Source: Orientallactaga sibirica (lineage: Eukaryota > Chordata > Mammalia > Rodentia > Dipodidae). Taken from it: 64,000 nucleotides of DNA. Below, piece after piece: positions 1 to 12,110 of the stretch (the stretch's first letter is position 1; each line of letters starts with the position of its first letter). Made by a program: the position numbers and the translations under genes. The notes under the pieces are model-generated. The model ran no database searches. It saw only the letters and a list, made by a program, of their open reading frames with translations, and had not been told where the DNA came from. The stretch lies in NCBI GenBank assembly GCA_036365145.1, contig JAEOAD010000024.1, positions 9,829,501-9,893,500 on the forward strand, read 5' to 3'.

Positions 1-203
1 GTTGGTTCTATAGAATATCAAAATTTGATTTTCAAAGAAATGATTTATTAAACTATATTTACTTTCTCTCAAAGCCTAATGTAATGCAAATTTGAGTTAT
101 GAACTAATATGAAATTTAGTGAATTATTCTCAATCTAGTTAAATCATACTGATTTTCTCTTTTATTCCATAAATTATTTAAATTATATTGAATGAGGTTT
201 ATT

Positions 204-361
204 TTTATTTATTTTTTTTTTTTTTATGTAGGATTTCACTCTAGCCCTGACTGAACAGAAGTTCGCTCCATATTGTAAGGCTGGCCTTGAACTCATAGTG
301 ATCCTCCTATTTCTGCCTCCAAAGTGTTCAGATTAAAGGCATGTACCACCATGCTCTACTT
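204..361 (-). mobile_element. B1 SINE (7SL-derived), old
   Basis: A T-rich tract at the left is followed by the reverse complement of a B1: GAACTCATAGTGATCCTCCT, then TTCTGCCTCC and GATTAAAGGCATGTACCACC. It is full length but diverged. No target-site duplication could be read. Confidence 0.85.
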
Positions 362-600
362 TAAATGATTTTTATATTAAATCACCTTTGCCTATTTGAA
401 ATCATTAGCATTTTGTTATTATACATATTTAAAGAATAAGATTTGCTTGATTATTGTCAGAATATGTGTTTGTTCTATAACATAGAATACTTACAAGGAC
501 ACATGGTATCCTATCAGAGTGCTCTGGATATTATGAGAATGATTTCTGGTCCAACATTGCATGTGTATTTACTAATTGGTGTAAACAGTATCCTAGATTT

Positions 601-624
601 ATGATCACTGTTATCAGTGATCAT
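601..624. repeat. Perfect short inverted repeat
   Basis: Two 10-base arms (ATGATCACTG and CAGTGATCAT) flank a 4-base loop TTAT. It lies in otherwise unique AT-rich DNA (363-882), where I recognise no gene or transposon. There is no following T-run or other sign of a terminator or RNA gene. Confidence 0.8.
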
Positions 625-883
625 CCTGTCCCACACCTATTATTTACAGAGATGAGCATGCATGTAGGCACGCACAATGGATTTTGCATATTTAACAACT
701 CCAGGAGCTGCAAGTACTCATTGTTTTGTAGCAAATGGAATGGTGTTAGTTACTGAAATGGATGATATCTTATTTTATTTCGCTGGATTACTCTGTAAAA
801 CCAAATGTGAAATATTCTGGGTTAACTGTATTCAGGACTTTTAAGTTAGCACTTAAGTAATAAGAAAATATATGAATTATTTG

Positions 884-1045
884 GTTCACTCCTTTAATCC
901 CAGCACTAGGGAGGCAAAGGTAGGAGGATCACTGAGAGTTCGAGGCCACCCTGAGACTACATAGTGAATTCCATGTCAGCCTGGATTAGGGTGATACCCT
1001 ACCTCAGAAAACAAAACAACAACAAAAAAAAAAGAAAGAAAGAAA
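884..1045 (+). mobile_element. B1 SINE
   Basis: The left end is slightly truncated (starts near TTTAATCCCAGCACTAGGG). It carries the typical GAGACTACATAGTGAATTCC block and ends in an A-rich tail. Confidence 0.88.
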
Positions 1046-1745
1046 ATATATGGATTCTTAAAGTCAATTAGAAGTTCCTTCCTTCAAAAGGAAAATATCT
1101 ATTTTCTTTATTATTATTTTCATCTCAATGTGTGGCTGTAATATTAATATTAATCTCACCCCATAAAAAAGATATGTGCTACTCCTGCATTTGTGGAAAA
1201 AACTTGTAAGATATTGTATTTTGATTTAAATGCATTGCAAAATAAGCCAATACATTGCATTTGCCTATAATTTTATACACACATATATGGATATTAAATT
1301 CTGATCAAATAATTTTTGAGGTTCCACAGAAATAAGGCACCTCCAATTTCATGTTTTAATTTTAAAATTCCTGTATCAGTTATAATGATCAAACATAAGC
1401 AAGTAACAGGAATTTTGAAAATGTTCATCAAAGAGAACAATAAATATTTGAGGCATTAGGTTTGTTTACATTGCCTCAAATGTTATACCATATATATGTA
1501 CACATATAATATCATAAATGTACAGAATTGTGGATGCCAATGTAAAATTTAAAGGAAAATTCTCATAAGAATCAAATTTGATGCTATATTTTTCATATAT
1601 CTGGTTTAAAATCAATTCTGACAGATATTCAGTTAGTTCTCTTTATACTAGGGAGGTTGTATTATTTATACATAGACTTGAGAATGAAAGCTCTTCTTAC
1701 AACTGACAAATATATTATTTTTAACGTTTAAGAAATATGTACATT
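1046..1745. other. Unique AT-rich DNA, no gene recognised
   Basis: I see no ORF of note, RNA gene or recognisable repeat. It contains only short AT runs. Confidence 0.6.
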
Positions 1746-1761
1746 AAAAATCAGTTATTGG

Positions 1762-1934
1762 AGCCGGGCATGGTGGCTCACATCTTTAATCCCAGCACTT
1801 GGGAGGCAGAGGTAGGAGGATTGCCATGAGTTCGAGGCCACCCTGAGACTACATAGTGAATTCCAGGTCATCCTGAGCTACAGTGAGACCCTACCTTGAA
1901 AAACCAAAAAAATAAAAAATAAAATAAAAATAAA
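1762..1934 (+). mobile_element. B1 SINE with intact target-site duplication
   Basis: A full-length B1 begins GCCGGGCATGGTGGCTCAC and ends in an A-rich tail. It is flanked by a perfect 16-base direct repeat, AAAAATCAGTTATTGG (1746-1761 and 1935-1950). This is the signature of LINE-1-machinery insertion. Confidence 0.95.
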
Positions 1935-1950
1935 AAAAATCAGTTATTGG

Positions 1951-2062
1951 GAGCTAGATCGCTCATTGGTTAAAGACACTTGATTTCAGTGTCTACTGTC
2001 TGGAGTTTGCAGGAGCAAGAGGTCTTGGAATATTCATACTTACTCTCTCCTCAATATTTCCT
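1951..2062 (+). mobile_element. Degenerate B2-superfamily SINE
   Basis: A decayed copy of the tRNA-derived SINE: the head resembles AGCTAGATCGCTCATTGGTTA and a later piece CTGGAGTTTGCAGGAGC matches the type I body. It is much more diverged than other copies. Confidence 0.5.
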
Positions 2063-2311
2063 CTGTGTATCAATTGACTGTCAATGTTCTTCAGCTTTGA
2101 AGAAACTTCTTGTGATGGGTTGAATGTGGGATTCCTCCATTGCTTCAAGTGATTGTGGTTAACATATATACTTAAACCTTATCTGGTGGATCCTTTGGGA
2201 GGTGTACCCTTGCAAATAAAAATAACACACTGAAAAATAACTAAGCATACTTAATGTTTACTTCCTGTTTCAAACTAAATATAAAATAATATGCATGGCA
2301 TTTCTCTGTGA

Positions 2312-2373
2312 TTCTAGGAACCAAACCAATGTCCATACACATGCTAAAGTGCTCCATTACTGAGACACAGCCC
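2312..2373 (-). mobile_element. ID element (tRNA-Ala-derived SINE), old
   Basis: The reverse complement matches the ID head: GGGCTGTGTCTCAGTAATGG, then AGCACTTTAGCATGTG and a decayed B box (GGTTTGGTTCC). ID elements occur across rodents, so this supports the taxon call. The flanking 2063-2311 and 2374-2947 hold nothing else I recognise. Confidence 0.6.
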
Positions 2374-2948
2374 ATTAAAGATGGAAATAAAAACTAAGAA
2401 ACACTGACTGAGTCTGTGTACTGAAGGATATAACAAATTCCTAATTTTTTAAACTTTTTTTCTTCTTTGCATGTTGATGCATGTGTGTATGTGTACCTTT
2501 CATATATACCTGAAACAAATCATCTTAGATATTCAAAATAGGATCCTAAGAAGATAACTTTAGTGGCCATTTATCAACTTCAGAAATGACTGGAAATGAT
2601 TTCCTACAGTTTCTTCTCCTCTTGTAGGATACCATTGCAGATTTACAATTGGAAATGGTTAATGATGAGTTATTTTATAATTTATTCTAAATTTATTCCC
2701 TTATATGTAATGTGCTTACACTTGTTAGATAGCATTTTGCTTTGAGGTTGCAGGTGCGAATTAGTTCCAAAAGGTATGGGAAGCAAAAACAAGAATTGCA
2801 GTGAGAAAATTTTCTTCAGGATTTATTGGTTGTGCATATTTCCTGCATTTTAGGCATATAATGTAAAAATATCAGATATACAGAATATAATAAGACAATG
2901 ACTCAGATCAGGTTGATTATGCATCTTTCTATAAAAATATGAAAAACT

Positions 2949-3182
2949 TAGGGGTAGAGGGATGGCTTAGTGATTATGGAGTTTGCCTGCAAAGCCAAAG
3001 GACTCAGGTTTGATGCCCCAGGACCCACGTAGCCAGATGCACAAAGGGGCACATATATCTGGAGTTCATTTGCAGTGGCTGGAGGCCCTAGCCCGCTCAT
3101 GTTCTCTCTGTCTTTTTCTTTCTCTCTCTCTCTCTCTCTCCTTCTTTCTTTCTGTAAAATAAATAAATAAATAAAAATAGAA
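2949..3182 (+). mobile_element. B2-superfamily SINE, type I
   Basis: It has a tRNA-like head with A box (ATGGCTTAGTGATTATGG) and B box (GGTTTGATGCC), then the type I body, a (CT)n tract and an AAAT-repeat tail. Confidence 0.92.
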
Positions 3183-3242
3183 TATTTTTAAAATGAACAA
3201 TAAAGACAGAACTGTCTACGTTGATTTAAGGAATATTTTTGA

Positions 3243-3245
<3 letters not shown>

Positions 3246-3287
<42 letters not shown>
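3246..3287 (+). repeat. (CA)21 microsatellite
   Basis: About 42 bases of uninterrupted CA dinucleotide in unique sequence. Confidence 0.97.
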
Positions 3288-3290
<3 letters not shown>

Positions 3291-3508
3291 AAAATGATTC
3301 ACTTCCTTATCACATCATTAAATATCCTTTCCAGTTAGATGATGAATGATTCACAAGAAATCTATCAATAATCCATTAATTTCTAAGAAAACTAGACTAT
3401 AAGCACATACTATATTTTGTTATCAATTGGAATACACAGCTTTAATCCAGAAAAGAGCTATCACTGACCATATGTACACGAAATTTCTCTTGGGTTTTTC
3501 TCCAAAAA

Positions 3509-3765
3509 AGTGGGCATGATGCACCTATAATCCCAGTGCCAAGAAGGCAGAGGCAGAAGGATCCCTTGGGCTTGCTGGCCAGATAGTCTAGATGAAAGAG
3601 TAAGCTCTTACTTCAGTGAGAGGCCCTGTCTCAAAAATAAGCTGAAGATGGCTGGAGAGATGGCTCAGCAGCTATAGTGCTTGCTTGCAAAGCCTAATGA
3701 ACCTCGTTTGACTCCATAGTACCCACATAAAGCCAGAAGCTCACAGTGGTACATGCATCTGGAGT

Positions 3766-3810
<45 letters not shown>

Positions 3811-3928
3811 TTTAAAAAGAAATAAAGATAAATATTTACAAAACTAAGCTGAAGATATTGAGGAAGACATTCAACATCGACCTCAGGCTTCCACATGCAC
3901 ATGAACCTACACAGATAGACTCATACAA
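3509..3928 (+). mobile_element. B4-like SINE split by a younger SINE
   Basis: The left part reads like a B1 half followed by the B4-specific GCTTGCTGGCCAGATAGTCT and GTGAGAGGCCCTGTCTC. The right part (from 3842) continues with TTGAGGAAGACATTCAACAT and CGACCTCAGGCTTCCACATG. The two parts are separated by a type I SINE at 3650-3841. Rejoined, they follow the order of the B4 consensus as I remember it. Confidence 0.75.
3650..3841 (+). mobile_element. B2-superfamily SINE, type I, nested in B4
   Basis: It starts GGCTGGAGAGATGGCTCAG and ends in a short A-rich tail after a long (CT)n. A 15-base duplication of the host B4 flanks it: AAATAAGCTGAAGAT (3635-3649) and AACTAAGCTGAAGAT (3842-3856), one mismatch. 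Insertion postdates the B4. Confidence 0.92.
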
Positions 3929-4554
3929 ACATGCATGCACACATGCACAAATATCACATACACAGTCAAAAAGCAGAAGTGTAAATTTATAATGTAACTT
4001 TCATGGAAAATTTCTGGTGGAAATTCTATAAAGTTTTAAGTTTTACTAATCAATTAAAAGTATTTCAGTCTTGGGATTTAGAAATTAGAATAGCTAAATG
4101 ATAAAAGTTAGGAAGTTCCTTAATGTAGGTCTAAACATGATTTTAATCAAGTTTATATGAGTCTTTTAAGGTTGCTTTAGATAAGAATGTATTATAATAG
4201 CTTACTAAATATTGATGGTTTTTGAAATTACTAATGGCCATCTTATAACCCATGAATGGAAACTGATTAGTATGAAATAGTGTGGCAGTTTTGAAAAAAT
4301 TGATTATGTTATAGCCTACTTTCAATGATGGAATATAGGATCTGAGAAAAGAGACATGAAAGTTATTACCTACTGTGACCCCAATGAACATCTAAGCTCC
4401 CATTTACCTCCACACTAAGATTTGGGATTTGGGATTTGTGGTGTGATATGGCAGATATATTTTAAAAAACACAGCTTATTATTCTTTAAAAATTACATAA
4501 CTACCACAGTGCAATATGATTCTCAGCATTGATATTTTGTCAGAATAGCTCTTG
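3929..4554. other. Unique AT-rich DNA
   Basis: An 82-codon open frame on the minus strand has no recognisable motif or coding character. I see nothing else. Confidence 0.55.
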
Positions 4555-4870
4555 TCCCATTGAAGGCACACAGAGGCTAGATGGAATAAATGAGCCAAAT
4601 GGTTGAGGCAGGGCTGTCTTTTCTGAGACTTCTGAGGTCAGCGGATTCTTCGTCTTTTCCAGCTTCTAGATTCTGACTGCATTTCCTGACCCATCTCTTT
4701 CTCCCTTTTTTGAAGCAACTGAGGTGTTATGAGTCCTTTTCACATCACATCACATCACTCTAACCTATTATTCCATCTTCACACTTAGGATTGATAAGAT
4801 TAAAATCATGTGGATAATCCAACATGATTTTGCCAACTTGAAGTCATGAGGTTTGCATGACATATGCATC
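4555..4870 (-). mobile_element. MLT1-like MaLR LTR remnant (ancient)
   Basis: Several blocks follow the order of the MLT1 LTR reverse complement: GGCAGGGCTGTCTTTTCTGA, CTTTTCCAGCTTCTAGATTC, TGACTGCATTTCCTGACCCA, and later GTGGATAATCCAACATGATT. It is heavily decayed. The call relies on remembered consensus order and has no readable target-site duplication. Confidence 0.55.
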
Positions 4871-5295
4871 TATGCTATTCTATCCATGTACCCTGATATA
4901 TTCTCTAATGCCTCCTAAGCTATTATCTTATATTGAAATGATCCACTTTCTTATCACATGATTGAATATCCTTCCCAGATTGATTATGAGTGATCCCCAA
5001 AATATCTCTAGAATTCTTAGGTTCTAAGGCACTAAATTGCAGACATTGTTGTGAAGTCAATGTCTCATTACCTATCTTCCATGGAAGCTTTTGCTATACT
5101 GACTGATTCCAATATAAATGTAGTAGAAATGTTGAAATAAAATAAATTTTAACATTTATGTTCAATTTGATAGATTTGGAATGTGTTTTTATACTAAACT
5201 GTCATCTAGCTATAACTACAGACAAAAGACTTCAATGTAACTCAAATTTCTTGATGGAAAATTGTATGTGTGTAGATGGATGCATAATTTGCTAA

Positions 5296-5296
<1 letters not shown>

Positions 5297-5328
<32 letters not shown>
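5297..5328 (+). repeat. (CA)n microsatellite
   Basis: About 32 bases of CA repeat. The surrounding 4871-6208 is otherwise unique AT-rich DNA without recognisable genes or repeats. Confidence 0.95.
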
Positions 5329-5329
<1 letters not shown>

Positions 5330-6208
5330 TCACATATGTATGCTCCAAAACTGCCCTTACTTATGTGCATGTAACATTTTAATGTATATTTAACAGAACA
5401 TATTCATAGTTATATAAATTTTCTAACATACATAATTTCAAGAGGATATTATTTTCATGTATGCTAAAAAAGTCAGTGTACTGTAGAACCTGTGATCTAT
5501 TTGTAGATTTAACAGTGTGGGCATAACTGTCGACCTTCCAGAGCCAAATGACCTGAATAGTAAGGGTGATCCAATTAATTACTATAAAAAGTTTTCCCTA
5601 GAGGGTGTATTATTAGTTGTGAGATAATGATAAAACATAAAAATGAGGTGTATAACTTTTAAATAATGATGTTTGAGTTTAAGATATGGTCCACTTAGAG
5701 TGTTCCATTATCTTTCAAATTGCTATATGCACAAAGGACACCAATTTATACCCCATCTTTCCTTTTCTCATTAAGTTTATGTTCTTTTCCTACAATTCAT
5801 TTACCATGAATTATATGTCATTGACTATAGCAATATTGACAAGTGTTATATTTCATTAAGAAAGAATATCCACTAGAAGAACATGTGTTTTTATCAAATA
5901 ACACATGAATAACATGATATAATTTATTGGAAACTGGGAGAAATATAAATGAATTTAATATGTATCTTGTATTTCATAAACACTCATAACATTTTAATTT
6001 AAGATTTTAATTTGAGTAATAAACGTTTTCTGAGATAGATTCACTATCTTAACAAAAATATTACTTCAAATATTATTTAAACTTTTATAAATTACATTAT
6101 TTTCTTTAAGGAGGAAATGTACTAATTATTTTAATTTGAATCTTATATTATCTTGTGACTTTTATTTTGTTATAGCCTTCCTTTCTTAATCTTATTTTAA
6201 ATTGTACA

Positions 6209-6375
6209 GTGATGGCTAGGGGGATGGTTCCATGAATAAAGACATTCGCTTACAAAGCATTCTAGTCAAGGTTCAATTCTCCAGTACCCATATGAAGTCA
6301 GGTGCATAAAGTGTCCCATGCATCTAGATTTTTGTTGCAATGGTAAGAGGTCATGTTGTGCACCCATATCATCTG

Positions 6376-6408
<33 letters not shown>

Positions 6409-6470
6409 GTACTCTCTCTATATGCTTCACCTTCAGTCAGTCTGCCTGCAAATAAGTTAAAATTAAAAAT
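6209..6470 (+). mobile_element. B2-superfamily SINE, type I, diverged
   Basis: The head GATGGCTAGGGGGATGGTTC and B-box-like GGTTCAATTCTCCAGTACCC are followed by a (CT)n tract. The copy is clearly older than most. The following 6471-7155 is unique AT-rich DNA. Confidence 0.82.
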
Positions 6471-7156
6471 GGCAAAATTATACATATGATCATTTACTCC
6501 AATAAAACTGTACTCTGAAAATATTTTTCTATTTTATGGAGATTTTGTTTTCACATAGACACAGTCTAGTTTATCTAAGAGTATGACAAACATCTATTGA
6601 ACATCTGCTTCAGTATAAGAGCCAGGTTGCTAAGTGCTGTTAAAAGACTTCATATATTTGATGTGATATTATGCTCATATCCAAAGCACCCTTTTATGTT
6701 TATTTAGATCATGATGAAATAATTAGGCATATTTATAGTTGTTTCTATTACATAATAAATAATATGCCAAATATTCATATTTTCAATAAACAACAAAATA
6801 TTTATTTACATTAAATGATGCATTCACAAATCACTTCATTTAAACTTCAAAGATTTTAGAAATCAAATTATGTTTGCTATTTTTAACTAGAAACTAAGTG
6901 TGTAATTCCAAATTATGTATTAAAACTTTCTAACCTTATAACACATGAAAACTGGAATTGAGCCAAAGAAATAAAGAAGGAAAACACAAGAGAATGTAGA
7001 ACTAAACAAAATGACAAGAACAGTGGTTCATACTTCAGCTTTAGTTCAGTGAAATTTAGCACCACATTTCTCACATATTAGCATTTAATCTTCATTTTAT
7101 ACATTGTAATCAAGAATTGTAATTTACAAGACCCTTCAGTACAGAAATGTTAAATG

Positions 7157-7320
7157 GGCCAGGTGTGGTGGCCACATCTTTAATCCCAGCATTCAGGAGG
7201 CAGAGGAAGAAGGATAGCCAACCTGAGACTACATAGTGAATTCCAGGTTGGCCTAGGCTACAGTGAGACCCTACCTCTGAAAAACCAATAAATAAATAAA
7301 TAAATAAATTAATTAATTAA
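7157..7320 (+). mobile_element. B1 SINE
   Basis: It begins GGCCAGGTGTGGTGGCCACA, has GAGACTACATAGTGAATTCC and a tail of AAAT repeats. ATGTTAA recurs on both sides (7148-7154, 7325-7331), a probable target-site duplication. Confidence 0.9.
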
Positions 7321-7446
7321 AAATATGTTAAGGGGCCCTTACCTAAAAAAGGATGTGATGTTAGAATCCAAAAAAATGTGTTTTTTTTTTCTTATTGGTA
7401 TTTTTCAACAACTAGCAACACACATACACTATTAACTTGTAAATAA

Positions 7447-8690
7447 ATATGATTCATGACAGAAATATTTTATTTTTATTTATTTATTTTATTAGTTATG
7501 TACATACTCAGTGTGTATACAGCACATGTTGATACCATCCTTACTCTTGTCCCTCCACCCAGAGGACCCTCCTTGTGGGGATGCCAGTTATCTCCATGGG
7601 GATTGTGGGTCATGTATTGTGGGAGTAGCCATCAGTTATGGGGAAGAGGCAATGTCTCTATGCATAAAGTCCCAACTTGTGGCTCTAACAATCTTTCTGC
7701 CCCCTCTTCCATGAATTTCCCTGAGGCATGCTGGGTTCATTTTAGGTCTACTTCAGTGATGAGCTCTTGGGATCTTTGTGTCTCTGATTTGGTAGGAGTG
7801 AAGTGTTCTCTGTGTCTATCTCCTTCACCCTTGTGCTGATACCAGGTTCACCAAGAAAACAGCACTTTTGCTCATTTCCCCAATTACTCTATGGTTTCAG
7901 CTGGGGCCTAGTGAGGTGTGATGGGCTAATTCTCTCCATAGGTTATATGTCCATCTGAAAAAGAGAATCAGATTCTCCAAAGGAGAATGAAGTTAGCGCC
8001 GGATAAATTGGATAACCATTATTAGTTTAGAGAAAATTTAATAGGTATAGGCCTTCTTGTAGCCTAAGATAGATGGGAGCTTGATATTGAAGAATGAACT
8101 CGTTATTTGGATATGATGCTGACTTGTTTCCAAATCCCAGCTATGGGTGCCTTTCCACTGAGTGGATCTGTTAGGCAATCCAAGAGCAGTTGCTTACCCG
8201 CCATGGCAGTGTGCCACTATTGCACTTGGGTGAGCATCACATCAGGTTGTTTGCTGCTGAGTAGCTTAGACCTCAAATTGCTTGGACAGGTGGTGGTCGT
8301 TTTCCCCAGTAGCTCATGAAACACCTTCTGGCACTAGACAAGCTGTCTGGGGATTGGCTCTCTTCCAGATTCCAGCTGTCTTCCTCAGTAGTGTCTTACC
8401 ATTAAACTTTGGTGAGTAATCAAGTACTCTGACAGAAGTCTGTCTTGTTTTGGGAAACCTTGTAGGTCTCACTGATCAACAGTACATTGTGGATGTTAAC
8501 TCCATCCTGGTACTGGGAGTTAAAGGAGAAAAAAGGAAGAAAGTGATAGGTAATATAAAAGAGAAAGAGAAAAGAGAGAGAGAGAAAGGGATAAACAGGA
8601 GAAAATTAAGGTTAGACTTCATAGTACCCTCTCCAGGGCCTTTTGTTTCAGGTGTTCCCTTTAAGGAGCTGATTAAGGTTCAAACTTATC
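7447..8690 (-). mobile_element. LINE-1 3' end (3' UTR), 5'-truncated
   Basis: The left edge is an AT-rich run equal to a poly(A) tail on the minus strand. The sequence is clearly homologous, in the same order, to 30350-31180 (same strand) and to 58515-59475 (opposite strand). Shared blocks include CAATGTCTCTATGCAT-like and GTAGGAGTGAAGTGTTCTCT, and a CCATCTGAAA(A/G)AGAGAA block. Open frames inside it (up to 127 codons) are not conserved between copies. The right boundary is uncertain. Confidence 0.78.
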
Positions 8691-9185
8691 GTCTTTCTTT
8701 CATAAAATATTTTCTTTGCATGAAACCAAATGTAAATAAAAAGGTACAACTGTAGGTTATCAAGTTTAAGATAACTAAAATCCTCCCTACTTATGAAAAT
8801 AATATAAGAATTTATAATATCTATTTTATTCAAGGACGATAACCAGAAGCTCATTGCTGAGTGGTTGTTGACCAATAATCATTCAAAGATACTGGGTATT
8901 GAAGTCTGTTCAGTACACCAAGCCTAGCCTGAGGAATGCCTCTGTTGTTTGAAATAAGTATGTTGAGCCTAATTACACTAATAAAGAGTAGGACTTCACT
9001 AGGTTTCCAGAGCATATCTCCTGAAATGTGTTTGTGGCCAGCTGGTAACATATATGAGTACGTGCTTTATGAAGTGTTTAAGTTGGTCTGAGACTTACTT
9101 TCACACAATCTAAGATTGAGGTTGAAATGTCAAGTAGTTAACATTTTCCATGTCATATTTTTAAAAAAACATGTTTTAATATTTT

Positions 9186-9388
9186 ATAATTTATTTGAGG
9201 GAGAAAGAGAAAGATGGAGAGACAGAGAGAGAGAATGGGCACACCAGGGCCTCTAGCCACAGCAAACACACACCAGATGCATGTGCCACCTTGTGTGTCT
9301 TGCTTACTTGGAACTGGGGTATTGAGCCTAGGTCTTTAGATTTTACAGGCAAGCTCCTTACCTGCTAAACCAGCTCTCCATCCCTTCC
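9186..9388 (-). mobile_element. B2-superfamily SINE, type I
   Basis: Reverse-complement copy: (AG)n tract on the left, CCAGATGCATGTGCCACCTT in the middle, and CCAGCTCTCCATCCC at the head end. The stretch 8691-9185 before it is unique. Confidence 0.88.
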
Positions 9389-11014
9389 ACATCAGTTTTG
9401 ATAATTGAGGCTACAAAAATAACCACAAATATAGCCTTGGACTTTATATAATAAAGCTGAATTAAATTGGTGCACAAGAAAAATTCAATAATTTATTGGT
9501 GGAGTTATTGAAGAAAAACAAACATCCTAATATCTGGATTCATATCATTGACCCACACAGCATGACATATGAAGTTGCAAAATATTTTCATTCTTCTGGG
9601 TAAAAGTCAAAGAATTTTCAGAAAGTGAAAATTTTAGCACTGAAATCGAATTAATTATGTGCCTGGTCTTTTTCTTCCACCTCTTCTACATTGCTTAGAT
9701 GAGCTAAGACTTTAAGGTAATATGAGGAAAAAAAGTTCAACTTCTTCAATTGTTTGTCTTCTTGAGGCCTACAAATTATCTATGCCAACTTATGTCTTTC
9801 TGGTGTTGAAAGATACCTCAATGACAATAATACACAAATATGTGGAAGGCATGCCTTTATTTTTAAATATTTCATCTCCTCCAATGTGTTTTGCAGCATG
9901 ATCTAACTTTAGGAACTTTTTGTAATATTGTTTGAACTTTGCTTCCAGCACTTCTTAAGTCTTTATCAATGTCAGAAGAGGTATTCCTTTGCCATTATTA
10001 CTACACTAAGATTGGATATGGGATGATGTCTAATATGATATGGAGAAATATGGAAAGTCCTTCTAGGCTGAAAATATTTCCCAAATTACCCTTTAACATT
10101 TCTTGAATTTCTCATATTTATATGGCCTAAGAAAGATCACATGTCTTATTTACATAGAAATTGGTTTTGCAGGTTATAAATATCATCTCAGAAATTCATT
10201 CATTTGAATACTTTTAATAATGTACCCAATCATTTCCTGACTAATTAAAATAAACATTCATCTTAAAATCTAACAAAATGACATAAAAATAAAAGGAATT
10301 AAACATAGTATTAAATTGGCCCTTTCCCTTCCAAGTGCTGGTGTCCTTATGACTATGAGCTGCAAGCAGAGCATCCGAAGAGGAGCAAAGAAACAATCTT
10401 CCTTTGATGAGCTCACTTTGTATCATGTGTGAGGATAAGAAATGTCTCCTGGGTTTCTAAGCTTTATATTATTGTAAGAGGAGAAGTATAAGAATATTTC
10501 TTTAAAATGTTAAATGTTAATGCACATTTAAGATTTCATATTAATATTTCCCCATGAATTATCATCAAAATAAATATAAAGCATCATTATCAATATTAAT
10601 GATAAAGTCTCTATCTTTTAATATTTCAAGGAAGTATGTAATTCATTTCATTTTCCCTCAATATAGTAACACTTACACTTTTTTATATTTTAAACCTTTA
10701 CATTGACAAAAATAACAGCTTGTAAAATTTCCCTGTGCATATATGCAAGCACTCATGAGACCATTGCTTGTGAGTTCCTGCAAGTGGTAAGAAACAAGGC
10801 AAAAGAATGAAACATAACGGCAGAGATAGAACCCATTGGAGCTTTTCATTCTGTGTATAATGCATATATTACTTACATATGCAGGGATATATTCACAATT
10901 CTAAAAGTAAAATTAAAGTATCATTGAATTTTTAGGTATTATTTCATTATTGTTTTGATATCTTTGTCAAATTACTTTTCATTCTATCATGTGGTGAGAT
11001 AATACCATACATGT
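9389..11014. other. Unique AT-rich DNA, no gene recognised
   Basis: Only short non-conserved open frames are present. I recognise no transposon, RNA gene or promoter signature. Confidence 0.55.
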
Positions 11015-11480
11015 AAGTTTTCTATTACTTACACAACAAATTACTACAACTTTAGCAGCATAAAGTTAGTATGCCATGGTGGTGTGGTGGGAAGTTAATA
11101 TGAACTCAGTTTACCTCTCTGTTTTTTTTTTTTTTTTTTTTTTTTTTTCCTGAAAATACTCAAATTAAAGTGGTGTTGCTGCTGGATTACTATCTTCAGA
11201 CACGGAGTAGGGGTTGTGCATTCAAGCTCCCTCAGGTGCTTGGCAGAAGTTACATTGTAAAGTAGAAGTTTCATTTCTTTTCTGGGGAGCAGCTTCCAAC
11301 ATCTCTCATCTTCTTAAGGCTGCTTGCACTTTTTGACATGATAACTATCCATCTTCAGCCTGCATTATGTGTCAGGTCATGGTAGCCATCCATCTTCTGC
11401 CTGTATCCCCATGCCAGGTCATGGTACCTGTCCATCTCCAAATGGCATTGCTTTGACTGAGCATTTGATTCTGTGATTTA
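11015..11480 (-). mobile_element. Probable MLT1-like remnant with poly(T) and short tandem repeat
   Basis: TTCTATTACTTACACAACAA and ATTACTACAACTTTAGCAGC resemble the 3' end of an MLT1 LTR on the minus strand. A 27-base T run sits at 11122-11148. At 11345-11440 a roughly 42-base unit (CCATCTTC...GTCAGGTCATGG) is repeated about 2.3 times. The middle part is not convincingly MLT1. Confidence 0.42.
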
Positions 11481-11689
11481 CCCTTCTGCTACATTTCTTC
11501 AAATACAAGCTAGACAAGTTTTTTGTTTTTCATTTTTAGAGACTCATGTATTATTGGTCATAACTGGATCACCTTATATGATGTTCTAATCTAAACTTCC
11601 TGTCATTTGTGAAGCTCCATTGTTTCTTTGTAATATAAAATATTCATGGGTTCCCAAGATTAAGGAATGAAAAAGTGTGGAGAGGTATG

Positions 11690-12110
11690 ACTAAAATTCT
11701 TCTTTCTTTAGCACACCTAAAGAAATGCTTTTAATTTTTTTTGTGTGTAATGCTCTATGAGTAAATGCTTTTGATACATAGTTTTAAGCAGTATCCCATG
11801 GGTTAAAGTTCTATTTTCATTGTTGAATTTCACTATGTCTTCTTCCCCTTCATGTTGGTTTCTTCTGGCCTTTTTATGACTTGAGAATTTTTTATGGCAC
11901 TGACTCACTATTGAAACAACTTTGTTTCTTATGCTTTTCCAATAGTATTGTGAGCATTTTTCTGAAAGTTAACTTATTTTTTAAAGATTCCACTGTTAGT
12001 TTAAATCATTACTAATTTCAATGTGGTTGCACTAATAATTACAGATTTTTCCCAGAATTTGTTACACTTGAAAAGTAAAATTCATTTATATTAATGACCT
12101 TATTTATATC
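11690..12110 (-). mobile_element. Ancient LINE-1 ORF2 fragment
   Basis: The minus-strand frame contains NNENRTLTHGILLKTMYQKH, which resembles the ORF2 segment just after the endonuclease domain (NENxTxxxLWDxxKAxxRGKxI in other L1s). CAGTATCCCATGGGTTA and a TCTAGTTTCATTCCATTGTGG-like block also fit. Frames are broken, so it is a relic. Confidence 0.6.

Noticed and set aside
2949..3060. tRNA-like A and B boxes at SINE heads throughout the window
   Set aside because: All such matches are the tRNA-derived heads of dispersed SINEs. None folds as a complete tRNA with acceptor stem and discriminator, so no tRNA gene is called.
7456..7839. 127-codon plus-strand open frame
   Set aside because: It lies in a LINE-1 3' UTR on the opposite strand. 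The homologous copy at 30350-31180 does not preserve the frame.
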